Of a stretch of 5,543 nt of DNA, positions 1-4,303 are shown piece by piece. The notes beneath the pieces were generated by a model that was given only the letters and a program-made list of their open reading frames with translations, did no database searches and had not been told where the DNA came from. Origin of the DNA: Clostridia bacterium (GTDB lineage: Bacteria; Bacillota; Clostridia; Oscillospirales; Acutalibacteraceae); assembly GCA_900767015.1 (NCBI GenBank), contig CAAFXQ010000078.1, positions 1 through 5,543 on the forward strand, read 5' to 3'. The position numbers were made by a program, and so were the translations under genes. Position 1 is the stretch's first letter. Each line of letters begins with the position of its first letter.

Positions 1-45
1 ACCGCCGTCAGGCCGTCCTGCATTTCATATCCGAATCATTTAAAT

Positions 46-122
46 TGGCGACCTGGAACGGGCTCGAACCGTCGACCTCCAGCGTGACAGGCTAGCGTTC
101 TAACCAACTGAACTACCAGGCC
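46..122 (-). tRNA. trnD: tRNA-Asp (anticodon GUC)
   Basis: The reverse complement folds into a complete 77-nt cloverleaf. The acceptor stem is GGCCTGG with CCAGGTC, the D stem GTTC/GAAC, the anticodon stem CTAGC/GCTGG with loop CTGTCAC, and the T arm carries the standard TTCGAGC loop. The anticodon GTC lies at 86-88 and reads Asp codons GAC/GAU. The discriminator is G at 49, as expected for bacterial tRNA-Asp, and the terminal CCA is encoded at 46-48. It follows tRNA-Val by 5 bp and is probably cotranscribed from the promoter at 236-264, since there is no room for its own promoter. Confidence 0.97.
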
Positions 123-127
123 AGTAA

Positions 128-203
128 TGGTGGGAACAATAGGGCTCGAACCTATGACCCTCTGCTTGTAAGGCAGATGCTCTCCCAGCTGAGCTATGCT
201 CCC
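128..203 (-). tRNA. trnV: tRNA-Val (anticodon UAC)
   Basis: The reverse complement gives a 76-nt cloverleaf. The acceptor stem is GGGAGCA with TGTTCCC, the D stem GCTC/GAGC, the anticodon stem TCTGC/GCAGA with loop CTTACAA, and the T stem ATAGG/CCTAT with loop TTCGAGC. The anticodon TAC at 168-170 reads Val codons GUA/GUG and, when U34 is modified, other GUN codons. The discriminator is A and CCA is encoded at 128-130. It is the first gene of a two-tRNA unit with tRNA-Asp and sits just downstream of a leader hairpin and a consensus promoter. Confidence 0.97.
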
Positions 204-210
204 GATTGTG

Positions 211-227
211 CGCCGCTACTTGCGGCG
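211..227 (-). other. Leader hairpin of the tRNA-Val/tRNA-Asp transcript
   Basis: A perfect 6-bp GC stem (CGCCGC/GCGGCG) closes a 5-nt loop (AAGTA on the minus strand). It lies between the predicted transcription start (about 229) and the 5' end of tRNA-Val at 203. The predicted primary transcript would begin almost directly with this hairpin, followed by 7 nt and the mature tRNA end. No U-run follows, so it is not a terminator. A role in 5' leader stability or RNase P presentation is inference. Confidence 0.55.
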
Positions 228-235
228 ACTTGTAT

Positions 236-264
236 ACTATATACTATCAGCCGAATTTTGTCAA
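236..264 (-). promoter_or_regulatory. Sigma-A-type promoter of the tRNA operon
   Basis: On the minus strand the -35 box is TTGACA at 264-259 (perfect consensus). After a 17-bp spacer the -10 box is TATAGT at 241-236 (5 of 6 matches to TATAAT). The predicted start is near 229, about 26 bp before tRNA-Val. Box quality and ideal spacing fit a strong stable-RNA promoter. An overlapping TATACA lies 5 bp further on as a weaker -10 alternative. The -35 box is also part of an inverted repeat with 304-313. Confidence 0.88.
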
Positions 265-313
265 GAGATTTTGCAAATTTTTTTGCTTATTTTGGGATAT
301 TTATTGACAAAAT
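255..313. repeat. 10-bp inverted repeat flanking the tRNA promoter -35 region
   Basis: The arm at 255-264 (attttgtcaa) is the exact reverse complement of 304-313 (ttgacaaaat), with 39 bp between. One arm contains the complete -35 box of the tRNA promoter. A small inner inverted repeat (GCAAA/TTTGC) lies between the arms at about 273-286. The stretch is AT-rich, which raises the chance of accidental matches. It could be an operator or a weak fold at the end of the upstream operon. No T-run follows on the minus strand. Confidence 0.4.
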
Positions 314-335
314 GTCTGTTCAGATGAAATCCTGT

Positions 336-1436
336 TTATTTGTCACTCTCCGCTTTTTTCCACCCTTTATCATAGAACTTTTGATACTTTTCGGTCGCTT
401 CGTCCCAGGAGGCGTATTTTTTATCGCCTCTGTGATCGGCGGCGTCATATCCGTTTTCGACAAGATACCGGGCAAGATATTCGGAAAACTTCACGGCGCC
501 CGAGGAATTCAGGTGACCTTCGTCAAGAAAATCCTTTTCAAGCGAAATTCCCGTTTTTTCGAGCATTTCTTCCGAGCAAAAATCAATCGCATCGTATCCG
601 CTTTGCTGACAATACGCGATGATTCCTTTCAGTTCTCTTTGAGACTGAGAATCACGGCACGACGGAACATTGACAAACAGAACCTTGATATTGTTGCTGT
701 CGAAATACTCGAACAGCATTTTCAGCTCGTTCTTCTGAAATTCGTCCGGTTCAATCGCTTCTTCACTCCACGGCTCGACAAGGTCGGTACAGTCCTTTAT
801 CAAGAAGCAATGCTTGTACATATCGACAGCGCCTTTGAACTGATTGTCCGGCAAAACAAAATCCGTTTCCGTAAGCCCCTCAGACCATCTGCTGTGGAAA
901 TTCAAAAATTTGATTTTAAAAGACGGATCATCAAAATCGATCTTTTTACTGCCTTTCGGCTCCCCGTAAAATTCATAGGCACGACGAGCAAAATCAAGCG
1001 AAGCGTTCTTGATTTTGCGGCTTGCCGAGGAGTCGAAAATATTGCAGTACAGCGTGCGGATTCTTCCCGGCGTACAGCTGTCCATAACGGCGGACTGTCT
1101 CAGACCGTGAATGTCAACAACAGCAAATTTTACGTCCTGCTTTTTTCTTGCATAATCCATAATGGCTGTCGTTGCGCCGAACGGCTGCACGTTCGTTGCA
1201 ATCTGATACATCGTCATTCCGGTCTCTTTATAAGCGGCCGGCGCCACCCATGCGTGGGCGACAACACTGCTTCCGACAAAAATTCCGTCAACAGTATTCT
1301 TAGCCTCGTCCTCAAACGCTTTCAGGGTATTCGATTGATAGGTACGGGGAATCGAATACCATCGGTTCAGACAAAATACCACCGAAAGCAGAGCGAGCAA
1401 AAAAGCGGTAGTCTTTAAAATGCCTTTATATTTCAT
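336..1436 (-). CDS. DltD-like membrane-anchored SGNH/GDSL-family acyl-transfer protein
   Basis: This 366-aa protein is probably the extracytoplasmic enzyme that finishes acyl transfer to an envelope polymer. Residues about 7-24 form one hydrophobic N-terminal helix, a signal anchor that places the rest outside the membrane. An SGNH block I motif G-S-S lies at 55-57, with Ser57 (aligned to GDS) the likely nucleophile. The C-terminal block is D305-E-G-H308-L-N, the D-x-x-H pair that completes the catalytic site; DltD, AlgJ and PatB relatives share this layout. The length is slightly below classical DltD (about 390-425 aa). A charged, aromatic-rich tail follows the core (about 335-366). The ATG at 1436 was chosen because the hydrophobic anchor follows at once and AAGG lies 8 nt upstream; a longer reading to 1610 would overlap the MBOAT gene and adds non-membrane, Arg-rich sequence. 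It is last in the operon, 77 bp after the MBOAT gene. Its acceptor substrate cannot be told from the sequence. Confidence 0.85.
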   Translation of the reverse strand: MKYKGILKTTAFLLALLSVVFCLNRWYSIPRTYQSNTLKAFEDEAKNTVDGIFVGSSVVAHAWVAPAAYKETGMTMYQIATNVQPFGATTAIMDYARKKQDVKFAVVDIHGLRQSAVMDSCTPGRIRTLYCNIFDSSASRKIKNASLDFARRAYEFYGEPKGSKKIDFDDPSFKIKFLNFHSRWSEGLTETDFVLPDNQFKGAVDMYKHCFLIKDCTDLVEPWSEEAIEPDEFQKNELKMLFEYFDSNNIKVLFVNVPSCRDSQSQRELKGIIAYCQQSGYDAIDFCSEEMLEKTGISLEKDFLDEGHLNSSGAVKFSEYLARYLVENGYDAADHRGDKKYASWDEATEKYQKFYDKGWKKAESDK

Positions 1437-1448
1437 TGAATCTGCCTT

Positions 1449-1483
1449 GCGCACCGAACCCGGGGATATACTGCGCGGTGCGC
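1449..1483 (-). other. Intercistronic hairpin before the SGNH gene
   Basis: On the minus strand an 8-bp perfect stem, GCGCACCG with CGGTGCGC, closes a 19-nt loop in the 77-bp gap between the MBOAT stop and the SGNH start. The AAGG ribosome binding site (1448-1445) abuts the 3' side of the stem. A second, stronger purine-rich site, AGAAAGGA (1493-1486), lies just 5' of the stem. There is no U-run, so it is not an intrinsic terminator. It may tune translation of the SGNH gene or act as an mRNA processing or stability element (inference). Confidence 0.55.
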
Positions 1484-1513
1484 TTTCCTTTCTAAAAGTA
1501 GCCTCGTTGAAAA

Positions 1514-3109
1514 TCAGAATTGCTGATATACAAAATCTGCGGCGTTGAACGAAGAACCGTATGCGCCGTAAACCAACAGCAGGACAACGGCGGCAATCAC
1601 AAAGATCCAACGGAAGAGAATGTTTTGCTCGTCAAGCTTTTCTCTTAAGTGAATGCCTTTTTCCTGCATGATGCCGACGACAAGAAGCACCAGAAGCATG
1701 ACGAATACAAGAAACAGCTGCTTTTCGTTCAGACCCAGCTTCAGAAGCGTTCCGTCGGTGAGAACCCACGGATTAAACTCACTGAACATACGCTTGAGCA
1801 TACGAAGCGAATCCATCAGCGAAGCCGATCTTGAAAAGATTCTGCCGATGCTGACAAGAACAAAGGTTCTTACAATCTGGAAGAACTGCCAGCTGAAGCA
1901 CTCCGTGTTCACCTTAAGCTTTTCGAGCACTTTTTTGTAAACCGGGTCGAGCAGAATGCTTCCCGTGATGATTACACTGTTCCAAAGACCGTAGGCAACG
2001 TATTTCCAGCTTGAGCCGTGCCAGATTCCGACGAGCATAAACGCAATAAAGGAAGCTAAAAAAGTCGGAAGCATTTTTCCGATATAGGTGCCGAAAACCT
2101 TTCTTGTTTTCTTGCCCATGTTAGCGAATGCTCTTGAAAGCGACAACGGATAAAAGACATAGTCACGCATCCATGCGCCGAGCGTAATATGCCAGCGTCT
2201 CCAGAATTCCGCAATCGATCTTGCAAAATACGGACGCTCAAAGTTCGTCGCCATATTGATGCCGTAAATTTCAGCAATACCGCCGATAATATCCATGCCG
2301 CCGGAGAAGTCGGAATAGACCTGGAAGCCGTAGGCGACCGAGCCTAAAAAGATAACAAAGCCCGCATAGTCTCTGTAATTGGTGAAAACCGTATCGGCAA
2401 GCATACCGATATATTCGGCGATGACAAGCTTCTTGATAAGACCCCATAAAGCAAGCTCCAGTCCGTGCTTGAACCGGACAGAGTCAAAGCGGTGACCCTC
2501 ATAAAGCTGCGGCGCAAGATCCTTGAAGCGGCCGATCGGTCCTTGCGTGATCTGCGGGAAGAAGGACACAAACAAAGCGACCTTCGCAATGTTCTTTTCC
2601 GCCTGCGTTTTCCCACGGTAAACGTCGATAATATAGCTTGTCGCCTGAAGCGTATAAAATGAAATACCGAGCGGCAAAGCAAGGTCAATTTTCGGCGCCT
2701 TTGCCTTCACGCCGAACAAGCCCAGAATCGAAAAGGTCTGGGAGGACAGGAAGTTGAAATATTTCAGAAAAACAAGAATGGCAAAGCATATCACAAGTCC
2801 GCCGGCAAGAATGAGCCGCTTCTTATGCTGTATCGTGAGCTTATAGGCCTTTTTCTCGTCCCTTGTCAGATCGGGATGTTCGCTCAGATACTTTTTTTGC
2901 TTTTGATTGTAGCTGTCAAGCCAGCGGGCAACCGCATAAATACAGACGATCGTGATAATCATGAAATAGCCGGTTGAAATTCCGCCGTAAAAATAAAATA
3001 CGAGGCTTGCGGCAAGAAGAACCGTCCATCTGTATTTCAGCGGAAAAATAAAGTACACAACCGTTGAAATCGCCCAAAGCACAGCAAATTCGATCGATAA
3101 TAGCGTCAT
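1514..3109 (-). CDS. MBOAT-family O-acyltransferase (DltB/AlgI-like) with a DltX-type C-terminal tail
   Basis: This 531-aa polytopic membrane protein should accept the acyl group from the carrier protein and move it across the membrane. The start (MTLLSIEF...) is typical of AlgI/DltB-type proteins. Many hydrophobic segments follow, for example about 8-23, 28-62, 98-118, 145-162, 250-266, 347-362, 465-480 and 498-516. MBOAT signatures are visible: PLGISFYTLQ (146-155), FFPQITQGPI (183-192), YSDFSGGMDI (265-274), FWRRWHITLGAW (302-313, His307) and the W-H-G motif at 363-365. His364 is the expected catalytic histidine. Length fits the AlgI-type branch (about 470-530) better than short DltB (about 400). 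The last six residues are F-V-Y-Q-Q-F (526-531), the same pattern as the acyl-carrying tail of DltX, and no separate dltX is visible in the window. The ATG at 3109 is the first possible in-frame start after a stop at 3137-3139, but no close ribosome binding site precedes it; GGAGG lies 32 nt upstream. Confidence 0.93.
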   Translation of the reverse strand: MTLLSIEFAVLWAISTVVYFIFPLKYRWTVLLAASLVFYFYGGISTGYFMIITIVCIYAVARWLDSYNQKQKKYLSEHPDLTRDEKKAYKLTIQHKKRLILAGGLVICFAILVFLKYFNFLSSQTFSILGLFGVKAKAPKIDLALPLGISFYTLQATSYIIDVYRGKTQAEKNIAKVALFVSFFPQITQGPIGRFKDLAPQLYEGHRFDSVRFKHGLELALWGLIKKLVIAEYIGMLADTVFTNYRDYAGFVIFLGSVAYGFQVYSDFSGGMDIIGGIAEIYGINMATNFERPYFARSIAEFWRRWHITLGAWMRDYVFYPLSLSRAFANMGKKTRKVFGTYIGKMLPTFLASFIAFMLVGIWHGSSWKYVAYGLWNSVIITGSILLDPVYKKVLEKLKVNTECFSWQFFQIVRTFVLVSIGRIFSRSASLMDSLRMLKRMFSEFNPWVLTDGTLLKLGLNEKQLFLVFVMLLVLLVVGIMQEKGIHLREKLDEQNILFRWIFVIAAVVLLLVYGAYGSSFNAADFVYQQF

Positions 3110-3116
3110 ATGTGTT

Positions 3117-3146
3117 TCAGAGCAAATAAAGTCTGCTCATACCTCC
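3117..3146 (-). promoter_or_regulatory. Displaced Shine-Dalgarno, small hairpin and 7-codon ORF before the MBOAT start
   Basis: The only strong Shine-Dalgarno match near the MBOAT start is GGAGG at 3146-3142, with 32 nt between it and the ATG at 3109. Between them a 5-bp inverted repeat (GAGCA/TGCTC, 9-nt loop, 3139-3121) could fold and shorten the gap to about 13 nt. Directly after GGAGGT lies a 7-codon frame, ATG at 3140 to TGA at 3117-3119, ending 7 nt before the MBOAT ATG, so translational coupling is an alternative. GGAGG is only 1 nt from that ATG, which is too close for efficient initiation. Either mechanism is inference. Confidence 0.35.
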
Positions 3147-3192
3147 AATATTTTTTCGTCTTGAACCTGAATACGTAAAAGGCCGATTCGAC

Positions 3193-3221
3193 AGAAACGC
3201 CCCTTAAAAAGGGGCATTCCT
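3193..3221 (-). other. Strong intercistronic RNA hairpin after the carrier-protein gene
   Basis: On the minus strand this is a 13-bp stem with a TTT loop. The core is GCCCCTT/AAGGGGC (3215-3209 with 3205-3199), extended by AGGAAT pairing with GTTTCT, which includes two G-U pairs. It begins 12 nt after the carrier-protein stop codon. The short T-rich run lies inside the 3' arm of the stem and no U-tract follows, so it is a poor intrinsic terminator. More likely roles are a partial attenuator, an RNA processing site or a 3'-end stabiliser that lets the carrier protein be made in excess over the membrane proteins (inference). Confidence 0.55.
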
Positions 3222-3232
3222 AAAAAAGCATA

Positions 3233-3460
3233 TCAGCCTTGAAGCTCTTCAATCAGCTTGCACATAGCGTCAACGCTGTCGAAGTTTTCAGGTTCAAGAT
3301 CGTCAACACCGACTGTTACGTCAAATTCGGAATTGATTTCGGCGACAAGCGAAACGATATCGAACGAATCGAGAATTCCGTCGCTGACCAAAGCGGTTTC
3401 CGTTTCAAAGTCAACCTCCGGGTGAAAATCCTTTAAAATCTGAATAAGTGTCTCTTTCAT
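3233..3460 (-). CDS. Acyl carrier protein (DltC-like, phosphopantetheine-binding)
   Basis: This 75-aa acidic protein has the size and pattern of a free-standing carrier protein of the DltC/ACP kind. The attachment motif is D-S-F-D-I-V, with Ser32 the site for 4'-phosphopantetheine (compare DSLDTV in fatty-acid ACP and LDSMGTV-type motifs in DltC). The preceding L-V-S-D-G-I-L and the helix SLVAEINSEFDV (37-48) fit helix II of the fold, and the C-terminal part (about 58-73) fits the last helix. It presumably receives the aminoacyl group from the adenylation enzyme and presents it to the MBOAT. The start at 3460 has AAAGGA 9 nt upstream (3475-3470) and comes 3 bp after the GNAT stop. A holo-ACP synthase is needed but not encoded here. 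Placement beside the other dlt-like genes, not among fatty-acid genes, favours the envelope role. Confidence 0.93.
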   Translation of the reverse strand: MKETLIQILKDFHPEVDFETETALVSDGILDSFDIVSLVAEINSEFDVTVGVDDLEPENFDSVDAMCKLIEELQG

Positions 3461-3463
3461 GAT

Positions 3464-4303
3464 TTACATTCCTTTCATATATAATTGTTCACATATTAAA
3501 CCGTCCGGTTCATAACCGAAACGCTCAGCAAGCGTCAGGGACGGTATATTATTCACGTCGATAAGGCTTCTTGAAATGTTCGCACCGGCCTTTTGCGCCC
3601 GGACAAGACATTTGATATACAAAGCCACCGCAAGACCCTTTCTCCGGTGATTTTCGGATACAACAAGGTGCCAGAGCATTTGCTGCTTACGGCTTATGGT
3701 GTTCATCATAACGGCACTCAGATCCCCGTTGTCGTCAACGACACAGATCAGATCGCCGTTTTCGATCAGCGACTGCACTTCGCATTCCCGTGGAAGCGGG
3801 GTGCTCTTTTCGTCGAGCTCTTTTTTCCAAAGAGCGACGACCGCCTTCGGGTCGACACCGGTCGTCACCGCATGGTAACCCTCACGGAAATCAACGTCCT
3901 CAAGCACGTTATCCTCGGTAAACGGACGGAACAGACGGATATATTTTTTATATCGTTCGGCAAGCCCCGCATCGACGAGTCTTTCGAGCGTTTCGCTGTC
4001 GCCGGTCTTTCCGCGAAGCGTGATGTCAACAATCAGAGAATTTTCCCCGAGGGAATGAACAAACCGTTCAACCGCATCGAGCGGTGCGTCCTTTTCGGTA
4101 TAGTAGTAAAGAGCCCGGTAATCATAGTTATCCACAACAAGAAAAAGCCAGCCACCGTCCCCTTTCAGGCTTATCCGCCCTTCGGATACGAGCGCCGAGA
4201 TTTCGTCGGGCATCAAAAAGCAATTGGTAAGAACCTTTCCGTGGCTTTTTTTGAAATCGGAAACCGTCTTACTGAACTGCTCAAGAGAAGTAACCGTCGT
4301 CAT
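3464..4303 (-). CDS. GNAT-family N-acyltransferase inside a Dlt-like operon
   Basis: This 279-aa soluble protein has a C-terminal GNAT domain (about 140-279). Motif A is seen as WHLVVSENHRRKGLAVALY (211-229), with the acyl-CoA-binding loop R220-R-K-G223-L-A225. Motif B is D-V-N-N-I-P-S-L (249-256), followed by A-E-R-F-G-Y-E, the usual end of the fold. Residues 1-135 form a second region that may be a degenerate GNAT-like lobe, since the total length is about twice a single domain; no catalytic motif is obvious there. The ATG at 4303 overlaps the stop of the adenylation gene by 4 bp, with AAGGAG 11 nt upstream (4320-4315). This implies translational coupling and a shared task. The substrate is unknown. 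Candidates are the free amino group of the carrier-bound amino acid, the envelope polymer precursor, or an unrelated amine. Classical dltXABCD operons have no such gene. Confidence 0.88.
   Translation of the reverse strand: MTTVTSLEQFSKTVSDFKKSHGKVLTNCFLMPDEISALVSEGRISLKGDGGWLFLVVDNYDYRALYYYTEKDAPLDAVERFVHSLGENSLIVDITLRGKTGDSETLERLVDAGLAERYKKYIRLFRPFTEDNVLEDVDFREGYHAVTTGVDPKAVVALWKKELDEKSTPLPRECEVQSLIENGDLICVVDDNGDLSAVMMNTISRKQQMLWHLVVSENHRRKGLAVALYIKCLVRAQKAGANISRSLIDVNNIPSLTLAERFGYEPDGLICEQLYMKGM

Noticed and set aside
1..24. Possible start of a further minus-strand gene (ATG at 24-22, reading M-Q-D-G-L-T-A)
   Set aside because: Only seven full codons are visible, with no convincing ribosome binding site; too little to call.
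177..1418. Long open frame of 413 codons on the plus strand
   Set aside because: It lies antisense to the SGNH gene and starts inside tRNA-Val. Its translation is Phe/Arg/Ile-rich with no recognisable domain, while the minus-strand frame has a membrane anchor and both SGNH motifs.
1437..1610. N-terminal extension of the SGNH protein up to 1610
   Set aside because: The added residues are Arg/Cys-rich, overlap the MBOAT coding end in another frame and would bury the signal anchor. The ATG at 1436 is preceded by AAGG.
3137..3217. 26-codon frame in the ACP-MBOAT spacer, considered as a dltX-like microprotein
   Set aside because: Its product has no membrane helix and no F-x-Y-x-x-F end, its start sits inside the hairpin, and AGGA directly abuts the ATG.
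3193..3221. Intrinsic terminator at the end of the carrier-protein gene
   Set aside because: The stem is strong but no unpaired U-tract follows on the minus strand, nor a T-run on the plus strand, and the operon clearly continues.
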